A DNA stretch of 64,000 nucleotides from UBA7672 sp965279205 (GTDB lineage Bacteria > Pseudomonadota > Alphaproteobacteria > Caulobacterales > Hyphomonadaceae): contig OZ257144.1 of assembly GCA_965279205.1 (NCBI GenBank), forward strand, positions 4,092,001-4,156,000, in the 5' to 3' direction. Positions 1-8,540 of the stretch are shown here, piece by piece (positions within the stretch are counted from its first letter, which is position 1; every line of letters begins with the position of its first letter). Below the pieces are notes generated by a model that worked only from the letters and a program-made list of their open reading frames with translations, ran no database searches and had not been told where the DNA came from. The position numbers and the translations under genes are program-made.

Positions 1-1
1 C

Positions 2-487
2 GGCTTCCGAATCGCACGTGATAGTGATCTGGCCTCGGCCCACGCCCTGGCCGAGGAAGTCATGGGCGTGCCCCTGACGCCGCTGAGTGTACTCTGGGCC
101 GCCCATGAGCACACAGCCGCCTCGGCATGGGTATTTGAAGATAATGACCGGATTACCGGAACCATCCTGCTTCTGCCGCTGACGGCCGACGGTGAATCCG
201 ACCTGCTGGAAGGCCGATTCGTCCCGAGTTCGCCGCAGCCGCACCAGCTTTGCGCACCGGGAGATCCGTTCCCGGCCATCTATTTCTGGCTTTTTGCTGG
301 GGGAGACGGGCGGGCCCGCCGCGGCATCCTTCGCACCTGTCTGGCTTGGCGCGATGGCGCCTATGCCGGGGTGCGAGGGTATGCACGCGCCGCGAGCCCG
401 GCCGGAAAATCGGCGCTGAAGGGTCTCGGATTTACGCCAATTCAATCGGCGCTCCCTGACCTGTTCCACATCGCCGAACGTAGCTGA
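2..487 (+). CDS. GNAT-like acetyltransferase, 5' truncated by window edge
   Basis: The reading frame is open from the left edge, so the true start lies outside the window. The first visible residues (GFRIARDSDLASAHALAEE) resemble the opening strand and helix of a GNAT N-acyltransferase, and the body keeps the alternating strand pattern of that fold (a TGTILLLPL strand and a GVRGYARAA stretch). I cannot see a clear acetyl-CoA pyrophosphate loop, so activity is uncertain. It lies 13 bp upstream of a second GNAT gene on the same strand and is probably co-transcribed with it. Confidence 0.55.
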   Translation, partial: GFRIARDSDLASAHALAEEVMGVPLTPLSVLWAAHEHTAASAWVFEDNDRITGTILLLPLTADGESDLLEGRFVPSSPQPHQLCAPGDPFPAIYFWLFAGGDGRARRGILRTCLAWRDGAYAGVRGYARAASPAGKSALKGLGFTPIQSALPDLFHIAERS

Positions 488-500
488 GGGGAACGGGACC

Positions 501-1112
501 ATGCCTCTGCCCAAGACAGGCCGACTTCCGCTCCACCAGCCAGACCGGCACCACAACCGGACAGACATCACGGTGAAGGTGGTCCGCACGCTGGACGACC
601 TCCAGAAGGTGAGCGTCCTGCGCGCCCTCACCTACATGGCCGAACAGGCCTGCCCTTATGACGAAGAGTTCGACGGCAACGATCTCTGCGCCCTCCATCT
701 GCTGGCCTTCGAGGGCCGCGAGCCCGCCGGATCCCTCCGCCTTCGATTCTTCGCTGGCTTCGTCAAGATCGAGCGCGTCTGCATCGATCCGCGACGCCGC
801 GGCGGAGCGATCCTAACCTTCCTGATGGCGAACGCGTTCGAGATCGCCTCGCGCAAAGGCTACCGCAAGGCCCTGGCTCATATGCAGACGCGCCTTGAGC
901 AGATGTGGAGCCACGTGATGGAATGCCACGTGGTCGATCGCGAACAGGGGTTCGACGTGTCGGGATACAGCTACCTCACGCTCGAGATTGCGCTTCCCGA
1001 GCATCCCGAGGCGATCACCGAGGAGAGTGACCCCTTCGTGCTGATACGTCCCGAAGGTGACTGGGACGCGCCCGGCATACTCGACTCGCAACGTAAGGAG
1101 GTCGTCGCATGA
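501..1112 (+). CDS. GNAT family N-acyltransferase
   Basis: A 203-aa protein with a GNAT-like core. An EEFDGNDLCALHLLA segment precedes the strand GSLRLRFFAGFVKIERVCID and the basic turn RRRGGAILTFL, which takes the place of the acyl-CoA binding loop. The EFD...HLLA...G.LRLR...KIER order resembles GNATs that act like acyl-homoserine-lactone or N-acyl-amino-acid synthases. That is inference, and the substrate is unknown. The ATG follows a GGGGAACGGG ribosome-binding stretch. The stop overlaps the next gene by 4 bp, indicating translational coupling. Confidence 0.7.
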   Translation: MPLPKTGRLPLHQPDRHHNRTDITVKVVRTLDDLQKVSVLRALTYMAEQACPYDEEFDGNDLCALHLLAFEGREPAGSLRLRFFAGFVKIERVCIDPRRRGGAILTFLMANAFEIASRKGYRKALAHMQTRLEQMWSHVMECHVVDREQGFDVSGYSYLTLEIALPEHPEAITEESDPFVLIRPEGDWDAPGILDSQRKEVVA

Positions 1113-1678
1113 TCCGGCCCATCCTCATCTGTCAGGGATTCCACCGCGCCTTCCTTGAGCCCGCCAGCACGCTGTTCTCTGAGTCGGCGTCGATGCGGCG
1201 GGCAACCTGCGAACAGCTGGTCCACCATGCGCGCTCCGCCAGCTGGGTGATTGTCCACTCCTTCCTCGACACCGAATCCGTCCGCACAAATGGCGCAGCG
1301 TCGATCCCGGGGTTCGCGCCGCTGCCGAACGAACCCTATTTCCGCCAGAAAAGCCTGTCGGCCTTCGGCAATCCGGCCTTCGACCGCATGATGGCGCAGT
1401 ACGACATGGCGCCGATCTTTCTCGCGAGCTTTGCTGGCATTGGCGTGATCTCGGCGACCTTGCTTGCCGCGATAGAACGCCGGCTGATGTTCTCGGTCGT
1501 GACGGATGCTGTCGCCGACGCCGGCCAGAGCGGTGTTGCCGAACACGACCGGCTCGCGGCGATCGGAACACTCGCCCGCTCATGCGACTGCGCCGTGACC
1601 AGCGACGAGCTGATGACGCTCGCGGCAACGCCGGTGCGCGCGCCGACGCATCGTTATCTTCGTCAGGCAAATGGCTGA
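1109..1678 (+). CDS. Isochorismatase-fold protein, catalytic residues apparently lost
   Basis: A 189-aa protein following the isochorismatase/cysteine hydrolase plan: an N-terminal LICQGFHRAFLEP block, a K-x-x-SAF motif, a GIGVISATLLAAI block, then VVTDAVAD and a C-terminal VTSDEL. In active members the first block carries the catalytic Asp and the third the nucleophilic Cys. By eye-alignment these are Gly and Val here, while the central Lys remains. It may therefore be a binding protein or pseudo-enzyme. It overlaps the GNAT gene by 4 bp and the next small gene by 8 bp. Confidence 0.55.
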   Translation: MIRPILICQGFHRAFLEPASTLFSESASMRRATCEQLVHHARSASWVIVHSFLDTESVRTNGAASIPGFAPLPNEPYFRQKSLSAFGNPAFDRMMAQYDMAPIFLASFAGIGVISATLLAAIERRLMFSVVTDAVADAGQSGVAEHDRLAAIGTLARSCDCAVTSDELMTLAATPVRAPTHRYLRQANG

Positions 1679-1886
1679 TCCGATGAACAAGCCCCTGCCC
1701 CGCCGCGACGCCGCCGAGGAACTGGCTGCCCTGATCCACATGACGCGGTTCATGTCGGACATCGTCCCCACGCTGGTTGCTGACCCGCACCGTCTGAAAC
1801 AACAGCTGGACCAGCTCGAAACCGAGCTGCAAACGGCGCTCCGGCTGACAGGCGCGCCCGGCAGCGAGACGCGGCGCGCGAACTAG
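1671..1886 (+). CDS. Small hypothetical protein (71 aa)
   Basis: Unrecognised. The protein is acidic-amphipathic and helical, with a leucine-rich C-terminal helix (HRLKQQLDQLETELQTALRL) that could form a short coiled coil. Its start overlaps the end of the isochorismatase-like gene by 8 bp, so it belongs to that transcript. A second in-frame ATG at 1683 is possible. Confidence 0.5.
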   Translation: MADPMNKPLPRRDAAEELAALIHMTRFMSDIVPTLVADPHRLKQQLDQLETELQTALRLTGAPGSETRRAN

Positions 1887-1970
1887 GGGAGCCCTGAAGC
1901 GACCCCAGTTGTGCTTGTCCGCTGTCGCGCTAGTGTCGCCTTCAGGGGGGGACAGCAGGGGGCGTCACGC

Positions 1971-2396
1971 GTGCCGAAGCCAAATTCGACCCGAGTGGTC
2001 GATCATCTCATCGGCGCCATGGTCGCAGCCTGCCGCGAGGAATCGGGGCTATCCCAGAAGCAACTAGCGACGAAAGTCGGCATTGTCCTTGTGGACCTCA
2101 AGGTCTTTGAGGCCGGAGCCGAACGTATCCCGGCCAGCGTTCTGCTTGCGATCGCGCAGGCGCTCGACACGCCGATCAGCTATTTCTTCAGCGCCATCGA
2201 GATCGCGGACTGCGTGGGCCTGGGCGACTCGCGTTCCAGATCCATCGGACCTGCGGAATGCGCTCGCGTGATCGAGGTATTCAGCCAGTTCCGCTCGCCT
2301 CAGGCCTTTGACGCAGCGATTTCTGTCGCGCGCACCATGATCGTTCTGGAGGACGCGCTGAAGCCGCTGGAGATCAGTTCGCCAGACGGCGCATAA
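1971..2396 (+). CDS. XRE-family transcriptional regulator
   Basis: A 141-aa protein with an N-terminal Cro/CI-type helix-turn-helix (residues about 12-67; LSQKQLATKVGIVLVDLKVFE is the HTH core, then an ISYFF end typical of alphaproteobacterial XRE proteins) and a C-terminal helical region. A GTG start at 1971 is preferred because AGGGGG lies 8 bp upstream; a GTG at 1911 is in frame but without a good site. The gene closes the 1-2.4 kb group and may regulate it. Its end overlaps the convergent oxidoreductase gene by 23 bp. It is related in architecture to the XRE protein at 52759. Confidence 0.75.
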   Translation: MPKPNSTRVVDHLIGAMVAACREESGLSQKQLATKVGIVLVDLKVFEAGAERIPASVLLAIAQALDTPISYFFSAIEIADCVGLGDSRSRSIGPAECARVIEVFSQFRSPQAFDAAISVARTMIVLEDALKPLEISSPDGA

Positions 2397-3492
2397 CCTC
2401 GTCGGCGATCGCCGGCGAACTTGTCAGCCCGGGCGATTCAATTCCGAACAGGTTCGCCAGCCCAGCGATGCCGTGCAGTTCCGGCCCATCGATACGGAAG
2501 TCCGCAGCAGGCTCGCCCGGTCCGGTCAGCTTGGGCCGGCAGCCAGAGTAGTCCGGCGTGATCGCGTTGTCCGGCAGGCCGGGCCAGTAACGACGGATCG
2601 CTTCGTAAAAGGACTCCGACCGGTGCGGATCGACCGTGTAGTCGACCGACGACGGATCGGTCGTCGCGAGCCATTCGACGTCCGGCCCGAACCGCATCCG
2701 GCCATTGAGATCGAGCGTCACGTGGACGCCGAGCCCACCCTCGACCGGCGCGGGATAGATCAGGCGGCTGAACGCCGGCTTGCCGGAGCAACCGAAATAA
2801 TTGCCCTTCGCCAGAACCAGTTTCGGAATCAGCCCGGCAGGATAGCCTTCGACGCCGCGCGCAATGCTTTGAGCGTAGAGCCCTGCGCTATTGATCAGCC
2901 GGCGGCAGACAATGCTCGACGGCTCGGCGCCGCCGGTCGAAACGCGGAAACCGCCGGACGACAGCGGCGCGACATGCGTGACTGCCGTCTCAAAGGCGAT
3001 CATCCCGCCATGGTCCTCGATCTCGCCCTGCAGGGCGAGCATGTAGGCATGGCTGTCGACCAGGCCGGTTTCCGGAGACCACAAGGCAGCCGTGCAGTAG
3101 AGGTTCGGTTCCCACGCCATCGCCTGCGCACCGGAGATCAGCTCCAGGTTCTCGACATCGTTCTTCAGGCCCGTCGCGTGGATCGACTCGATCTTCCTGG
3201 TCTCCGTGTCCGACGTGGCGACAATCAGCTTGCCGCGCTTCTGATAGGGCACGCCCCGCGCATCCAGATATGTGTAGAGCTTGCGGCGTCCCTCGACGCA
3301 CATGCGGTGACGCAGGCTGTTGGTGGGATAATACATGCCGGCATGGATCACCTCGCTGTTGCGCGAAGACGTGCCGGCGCCGATGCCACCCGCCGCCTCG
3401 AGCACCAGCGTATCGCGGCCGGACCGGGCGCAGGCCGCGGCCACGGCAAGGCCGACCGCCCCTGCGCCGATGACAACGACATCAACGTCCAT
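2374..3492 (-). CDS. FAD-dependent oxidoreductase, L-2-hydroxyglutarate oxidase-like
   Basis: A 372-aa protein of the DAO/GlpO superfamily. The N-terminus has the dinucleotide-binding motif VVVIGAGAVGLAVAAACA (residues 5-22), then a GTSSRNSEVIHAGMYYP block typical of the LhgO/YgaF-like branch, and a C-terminal FAD-contacting segment (GIESPGLTSSPAIAD). It probably oxidises a 2-hydroxyacid or a secondary amine; the exact substrate cannot be read from sequence. The length fits the family. It is monocistronic and convergent with the XRE gene. Confidence 0.8.
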   Translation of the reverse strand: MDVDVVVIGAGAVGLAVAAACARSGRDTLVLEAAGGIGAGTSSRNSEVIHAGMYYPTNSLRHRMCVEGRRKLYTYLDARGVPYQKRGKLIVATSDTETRKIESIHATGLKNDVENLELISGAQAMAWEPNLYCTAALWSPETGLVDSHAYMLALQGEIEDHGGMIAFETAVTHVAPLSSGGFRVSTGGAEPSSIVCRRLINSAGLYAQSIARGVEGYPAGLIPKLVLAKGNYFGCSGKPAFSRLIYPAPVEGGLGVHVTLDLNGRMRFGPDVEWLATTDPSSVDYTVDPHRSESFYEAIRRYWPGLPDNAITPDYSGCRPKLTGPGEPAADFRIDGPELHGIAGLANLFGIESPGLTSSPAIADEVMRRLAN

Positions 3493-3665
3493 TAACCACT
3501 CGCTCCCGAATCCGGTGGCCGAGACCCGCGGTAAAGCAGGATCGACGCCACAGCCACAAGGCTGGAAAGCCGCTTACCCGATAATTACTTCAACGGCGTA
3601 AGCCCTGCATTGAGAGGGCGCCCCGGCAATGCTAGCGCTGGCCGGCGGAAATGGTGGTTAGGCCT

Positions 3666-5729
3666 ATGGCCGAGTTCAACAATCTCTACGCGCACGGCTT
3701 TGTCCGGGTCGCCGCCTGCAGCCCGCGGGTGAGCCTTGCTGACCCTGCCGCCAATGCCCGCGAAACGATCGAACTGATGCGCAAGGCCGATAAAGCCGGC
3801 GCCTCGCTGGCCGTGTTTCCCGAACTCGGCCTCTCTGGTTACACGCTCGACGACCTGCACATGCAGTCCGCCCTGCTTTCCGCCGTGCGCGAGGCGATCG
3901 CGCGCGTGAAGGAAGCCAGCCGCTCGCTGGCGCCGGTCATCCTTGTTGGCGCCCCGATCCTCGTGGGCAGCGGCGTTCACGGCTGCGCGGTAGTCATCCA
4001 TCGCGGGACGATCCTCGGCATCGTGCCCAAGACCTACCTTCCGAACTATCGCGAGTATTATGAGAAGCGCCAGTTCGCGACCTCGTCGGACGCGATGGTC
4101 GATGTCATTGAGCTTGCCGGAGAAACCGTTCCGTTCGGAACCGACCTCCTGTTCGAAGCGAACGACGTTCCGGGCCTCACGCTGGGCGTCGAGATCTGCG
4201 AGGACATGTGGGCGCCGATCCCGCCCTCGACCTATGCTGCGCTTGCGGGCGCAACCGTCATCGCCAACCTGTCGGCTTCCAACATCACCATCGGCAAGGC
4301 GGCCGAGCGCGACATGCTCTGCATCTCGCAGTCGGCGCGCGCGTCCTGCGGCTATATCTACGCCGCTGCCGGCTACGGCGAATCGACCACCGACACCGCC
4401 TGGGATGGCCAGCTGGCCATCTACGAACTTGGCTCGAAGGTCGCAGAGTCGGACCGTTTCGTTGATACATCCGCCATGCTGATCGCCGACGTCGATGTCG
4501 AGCGCATCGCACAGGACCGCCTGCGCAACGGTACGTTCCGCGACTGCGGCCGCAATCATGCGATGCGCATGCGCCGCCGCCGTCGCATCGGTTTTGCCGC
4601 CGCCCCCGAGCGCGACGCAGTCCTGCCCCTTGCCCGCAGGATCGACCGCTTCCCGTTTGTGCCGGACGATGAGGCGCTGCTCGATCAGGATTGCTTCGAG
4701 GCCTACAACATACAGGTTCAGGGCCTGCGCCGCCGTCTTGAGTCTTCAGGCGTAAAGCGCGCTGTCATCGGCGTCTCCGGCGGTCTCGACTCGACGCAGG
4801 CGCTGCTCGTCACGGCGCGCGCCTTCGACATGATGGGCGCCAAACGCTCCGACATCATCGGCGTCACCATGCCGGGCTTCGCGACCACCGAAGGCACGAA
4901 GTCGAACGCCCACGCGCTGATGAAGGAACTCGGCGTCGACGCCCGCGAGATCGATATCAGGCCGATGGCGAACCAGATGCTCGCCGATCTCGACCACCCC
5001 TTCGCGAAGGGCAAGAAAGTCTACGACATCACCTTCGAGAACGTGCAGGCGGGCCTGCGCACTGACTACCTCTTCCGCCTTGCCAACAAGGAAGGCGGCT
5101 TGGTCGTCGGCACAGGCGACCTGTCGGAGCTTGCGCTTGGCTGGTGCACCTACGGCGTTGGCGACCATATGAGCCACTACAACGTCAACGCATCAGTCGC
5201 GAAGACACTGATCCAGCACCTGATCCGCTGGAGCGCAGCAAGCGGCCACTATTCGAAGGGCGCAGCCAAAGTCATGCGCGATATCCTCGCTCAGGAAATC
5301 TCGCCTGAACTCGTGCCTCCCGGCGCGGACGGCAAGATCCAGTCGACCGAAGACACGATCGGCCCCTACAACCTGCACGACTTCTTCCTGAACCAGACCA
5401 TTCGCTGGGGCGCCACGCCGTCGCGTATCGCCTTCCTGGCTCAGGCGGCCTGGAGCGATGCGGGGTCGGGCGATTGGCCCGCACACACGGCCGTCAGGGA
5501 CCGCGTCGCCTATGCTATGCCCGAGATCGTGAAGTGGCTTGAAGTCTTTGCAAGACGCTTCTTCCAGACCAGCCAGTTCAAGCGTTCGGTCGCGCCCAAC
5601 GGCCCGAAAGTCACTTCCGGCGGCTCGCTCTCGCCCCGTGGCGACTGGCGGATGCCCTCGGATTCAAGCCCCGCCCCGTGGCTGGAAGACATTGCCCGCC
5701 TCAAGGCCCAGCTGGGCATCAAGGGCTAA
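3666..5729 (+). CDS. nadE: Glutamine-dependent NAD+ synthetase
   Basis: This 687-aa two-domain enzyme amidates nicotinic acid adenine dinucleotide to NAD+. The N-terminal nitrilase-type glutaminase domain has its Glu-Lys-Cys triad at E53, K122 and C178 (FPELGLSGY, PKTYLP, GVEICED). The C-terminal ammonia-dependent synthetase has the ATP pyrophosphatase loop SGGLDS at residues 371-376. The start at 3666 (MAEFNNLYAHGF) matches the family better than the in-frame ATG at 3651. It is a single-copy housekeeping gene transcribed away from the oxidoreductase. Confidence 0.95.
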   Translation: MAEFNNLYAHGFVRVAACSPRVSLADPAANARETIELMRKADKAGASLAVFPELGLSGYTLDDLHMQSALLSAVREAIARVKEASRSLAPVILVGAPILVGSGVHGCAVVIHRGTILGIVPKTYLPNYREYYEKRQFATSSDAMVDVIELAGETVPFGTDLLFEANDVPGLTLGVEICEDMWAPIPPSTYAALAGATVIANLSASNITIGKAAERDMLCISQSARASCGYIYAAAGYGESTTDTAWDGQLAIYELGSKVAESDRFVDTSAMLIADVDVERIAQDRLRNGTFRDCGRNHAMRMRRRRRIGFAAAPERDAVLPLARRIDRFPFVPDDEALLDQDCFEAYNIQVQGLRRRLESSGVKRAVIGVSGGLDSTQALLVTARAFDMMGAKRSDIIGVTMPGFATTEGTKSNAHALMKELGVDAREIDIRPMANQMLADLDHPFAKGKKVYDITFENVQAGLRTDYLFRLANKEGGLVVGTGDLSELALGWCTYGVGDHMSHYNVNASVAKTLIQHLIRWSAASGHYSKGAAKVMRDILAQEISPELVPPGADGKIQSTEDTIGPYNLHDFFLNQTIRWGATPSRIAFLAQAAWSDAGSGDWPAHTAVRDRVAYAMPEIVKWLEVFARRFFQTSQFKRSVAPNGPKVTSGGSLSPRGDWRMPSDSSPAPWLEDIARLKAQLGIKG

Positions 5730-5745
5730 GGCGCCTGCCTTCACA

Positions 5746-7083
5746 TCAACCCGGCTTTGCGTTGAAGGTCCGATAGACGGGAATGGATGGCCGGCCGACG
5801 AGGTGTTTCTCGACCCCATCTTCAATCGCCCGCGCGTAGATCTCCAACGCGCCATCTACCGCCTCGACGGTCTCGTCGATGTCGGAGTCCTGATGCGAGT
5901 AGGATACGACGAGTGAGGGCATGATCACCCCCCGCCTGATTGCTTCCTGCAGCAGAAGCGTGCGGAAGGCTTGGCTCGGTTTCTTGTCGGCATCCAGCGT
6001 CGAAAAGAACAAATTGCAGGCCGGGCCATGGATGCCAACATTATGCTGCAGCCCGCGCCGGACAATCGCTTCTTCAAGACCGCTGCGCAGCCGCTGGCCG
6101 GCCCGGTCCAGGCGCTCGATCACCGGTTCGCTCTGATAGACATCGAGCGTCGCCATCATTGCGGCCAGCCCGTGGGTCTCGCCGCCATGCGTCGTCGAAA
6201 GCAGGAAGACGCGCGGCTTGTCCGTCTGGTCGAGATCGCCGAGACGCATGTATTCCCGCTTGCCGGCGAGCGCCGAAACGGAAAAACCGTTGGCAAGCGC
6301 CTTGCCCCAGGTCGAGAGATCGGGATCAACACCATAGAGCCTCTGCCCGCCCTGCAGATGCATCCGAAAACCGGTGATCATCTCATCGATGATAAGAAGT
6401 GCGCCGGCAGCATGCGCCAACCTCTTCAGCTCATTCAGGAAGTTGTCCTTGGGAGGATCGGCGCGGGTCGGCTCCAGGATGAACCCTGCGATCTGGCCAG
6501 GATACTGCTCGATCAGCGCTTTCACGCTGGCGATATCATTGTAGCGGAACTTCACGGTCAGCTTCCGCGTCGCTTCCGGGATGCCGCCATGAATGGCGGT
6601 GGCGCCGATGAACCAGTCATCGACCGAGAAGAACGGATGGTCGGAGCAGATCGCGATAAGGTCATGGCCGGTGTAGGCCCTCGCGATCTTTACCGCGGCC
6701 GATGTCGCATCGGAGCCGTCCTTGCAGAATTTGACCATGTCGGCGTTGTCGATGACGGACAGGAATTTCTCCGCCGCCGCAACTTCGATGGCGGCGGGGC
6801 GCGAAAAATTTGCGCCTCGCTCGAGTTCGGCGCGCACGGCGTCAAGAACCGCAGGGAAGGCATGACCGAGCGTTACCGCGCGATTGCCCATGCCGTATTC
6901 GATATATTCGTTGCCGTCCGTATCCCAGGCGTGGCATCCACGTCCGCGCACCATGTGGCTGGGCGCAAGCACCGGATACTGATCATCGCCCTTGGCATAG
7001 GTGTGGCTGCCGCCGGGAATCAGCGCCTGCGCCTTTGCGCGCAAAGCCATCGATGCGTCGAATCGTGTGATGCGCTTGGTCAC
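5746..7083 (-). CDS. Class III aminotransferase, glutamate-1-semialdehyde aminomutase-like
   Basis: A 445-aa PLP enzyme of the GSA aminomutase subfamily. It has the opening LIPGGSHTYAKGDDQYP, a substrate-binding CKDGSDATSAAVKIARAYTG segment, the DEMITGFR motif and the PLP lysine in STWGKALANGFS. Members outside haem synthesis often sit in sugar or surface-glycan loci, and here it follows a PIG-L deacetylase and a CDP-glucose synthesis gene. A GTG start at 7083 is preferred because AGGGAG lies about 9 bp upstream and it yields the family N-terminus. An ATG at 7146 would overlap the deacetylase gene. Its substrate is unknown; conversion of a keto-sugar is one possibility. Confidence 0.82.
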   Translation of the reverse strand: MTKRITRFDASMALRAKAQALIPGGSHTYAKGDDQYPVLAPSHMVRGRGCHAWDTDGNEYIEYGMGNRAVTLGHAFPAVLDAVRAELERGANFSRPAAIEVAAAEKFLSVIDNADMVKFCKDGSDATSAAVKIARAYTGHDLIAICSDHPFFSVDDWFIGATAIHGGIPEATRKLTVKFRYNDIASVKALIEQYPGQIAGFILEPTRADPPKDNFLNELKRLAHAAGALLIIDEMITGFRMHLQGGQRLYGVDPDLSTWGKALANGFSVSALAGKREYMRLGDLDQTDKPRVFLLSTTHGGETHGLAAMMATLDVYQSEPVIERLDRAGQRLRSGLEEAIVRRGLQHNVGIHGPACNLFFSTLDADKKPSQAFRTLLLQEAIRRGVIMPSLVVSYSHQDSDIDETVEAVDGALEIYARAIEDGVEKHLVGRPSIPVYRTFNAKPG

Positions 7084-7096
7084 GAGCCCGTGCTCC

Positions 7097-7744
7097 CTAG
7101 CCCAGTCGAATCTTGCGCGCATGAAACGCCTCTGCATAGCGCGCACGGCACTCGACGCCGCGTAACCTGGCTAGTGCTCGAAAGGTTTCCGCGTCGAACC
7201 AGTCCTTGGACCGCTGCGAACCGAAGTGCGCGTTGAGAAGGGCTGTCTTGCGCGCCAGCACTGCTTCCTCGATAGCGACATAAGCGTTGGGCTGGCCCAG
7301 ATCGCCATCCCACTTGGGAATCTCGTATTCAAGGATGAGGCTGTCGCGGAACGCGTTCCACGTCAGCTGCGAGATCATGCGATGATCCTGGTGAGCGTCG
7401 TTCGCATAGTGCGTCAGGACGATGTCGGGCTTCATCCGCGGCTTCTGGGCCTCGACCCAGGCCTTCAGCGCGGCGCCTTCATACGGCAGGTAGGAATCCC
7501 TGAACGCTCCGGTCTCGATGGTGACGTTGGCCGCGCCGGCGACAAAGGCTTCAGCCGACCCCCTCGCCTCACGGCCACGATCACCCGCCGCGCTCGCGAC
7601 GCACCAGTGGATGTCGAGGATCGCACCTGACGCGATCCAGGTCAGAAGGGTCCCGCCAGCCCCGATCTCGATGTCGTCCGAGTGGGCGCCGAGGCAGAGG
7701 ATGGAAAGTTTTTCGCCATTTCTGACAAGGTCGAGCGGTCGCAT
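7097..7744 (-). CDS. PIG-L family deacetylase
   Basis: A 215-aa LmbE/PIG-L zinc hydrolase. The metal-binding motif AHSDD (residues 20-24; usually AHPDD) and the downstream HQDHR motif provide the zinc ligands. The family removes acetyl groups from N-acetylated sugars or amino-sugar conjugates. The ATG at 7744 is separated by 1 bp from the stop of the nucleotidyltransferase gene upstream, so the two are translationally coupled. In this setting it probably edits a sugar of the surface glycan. Confidence 0.85.
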   Translation of the reverse strand: MRPLDLVRNGEKLSILCLGAHSDDIEIGAGGTLLTWIASGAILDIHWCVASAAGDRGREARGSAEAFVAGAANVTIETGAFRDSYLPYEGAALKAWVEAQKPRMKPDIVLTHYANDAHQDHRMISQLTWNAFRDSLILEYEIPKWDGDLGQPNAYVAIEEAVLARKTALLNAHFGSQRSKDWFDAETFRALARLRGVECRARYAEAFHARKIRLG

Positions 7745-7745
7745 G

Positions 7746-8540
7746 TCAGGCCTTGGGTTTGCCGTTCCGGTCGTTGACGCGCCACGGCGTCTCGCCGCGC
7801 TCGAACATGTCTTCCAGCATCTGGCGGTCGCGAAGTGTATCCATCGAGCGGAAGAACCCTTCATGCTTGTAGGCCATGAGCTGGTCTTCCGCGATCAGGC
7901 GCTTGAACGGCTCGACGACGAGTTCCTCGCCTTCGCGCATGTAGTCGAAGATCTGCGGTTTGAAGAGGAAGTAGCCGCCATTGATCCAGATTTCGGCGCG
8001 GTCCGACGTCACGAAATCACGCACGCGCCCGTCGGGCGCGATGTCCGCCAGGTGATAGGTCAGCGGCGGGCGCACTGCGAGGAAGCAGCCGATCTTGTTG
8101 CTCGCTTTGAACTTGGCGACCATGTCGTCGAGGTTCACGTCCGTCAGGCCGTCCGAATAGTTGGCCGCGAAGATTTCCTCGTTCTGGACATGCTCGCGCA
8201 CAGCCCACAGGCGGCTGCCGATGTTGCGCCAGATGCCGGTGTCGATCAGCGCGATGCGCCAGTCCTGCTGTGTTTTGTTGAGGACCTCGATATCGCGGTT
8301 GGCGCCGGACAGGACGAAATCGGAGAACAGCTGCGGTTTGTAGTTGAGGAAGAAATCCTTGATCGTGTTGGCCTTGTAGCCGAGGCACAGCACGAAGTCG
8401 CTGTTCCCGTACTGGCTGTAGTAATCCATGATGTGCCAGAGGATGGGCTGGTGACCCACCGGGATCATCGGCTTGGGAATGCTTTCGGAGTATTCGCGAA
8501 TACGGGTCCCGAGACCGCCGCAGAAGAGAACGACTTTCAT
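7746..8540 (-). CDS. rfbF: Glucose-1-phosphate cytidylyltransferase
   Basis: This 264-aa nucleotidyltransferase makes CDP-glucose from glucose-1-phosphate and CTP. The N-terminal signature is FCGGLGTRIREYSE followed by PKPMIPVGHQPILWHIM. The Mg-binding NYSDGLTDV and the WINGGYFLF block are also present, as in RfbF. The CDP-glucose 4,6-dehydratase gene at 12902-13999 supplies the next step. The start overlaps the methyltransferase stop by 4 bp (ATGA). Confidence 0.88.
   Translation of the reverse strand: MKVVLFCGGLGTRIREYSESIPKPMIPVGHQPILWHIMDYYSQYGNSDFVLCLGYKANTIKDFFLNYKPQLFSDFVLSGANRDIEVLNKTQQDWRIALIDTGIWRNIGSRLWAVREHVQNEEIFAANYSDGLTDVNLDDMVAKFKASNKIGCFLAVRPPLTYHLADIAPDGRVRDFVTSDRAEIWINGGYFLFKPQIFDYMREGEELVVEPFKRLIAEDQLMAYKHEGFFRSMDTLRDRQMLEDMFERGETPWRVNDRNGKPKA

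Noticed and set aside
2473..3495. A 340-codon frame antisense to the FAD oxidoreductase gene
   Set aside because: The minus-strand protein shows clear family motifs; the antisense frame is an Arg/Ala-rich shadow.
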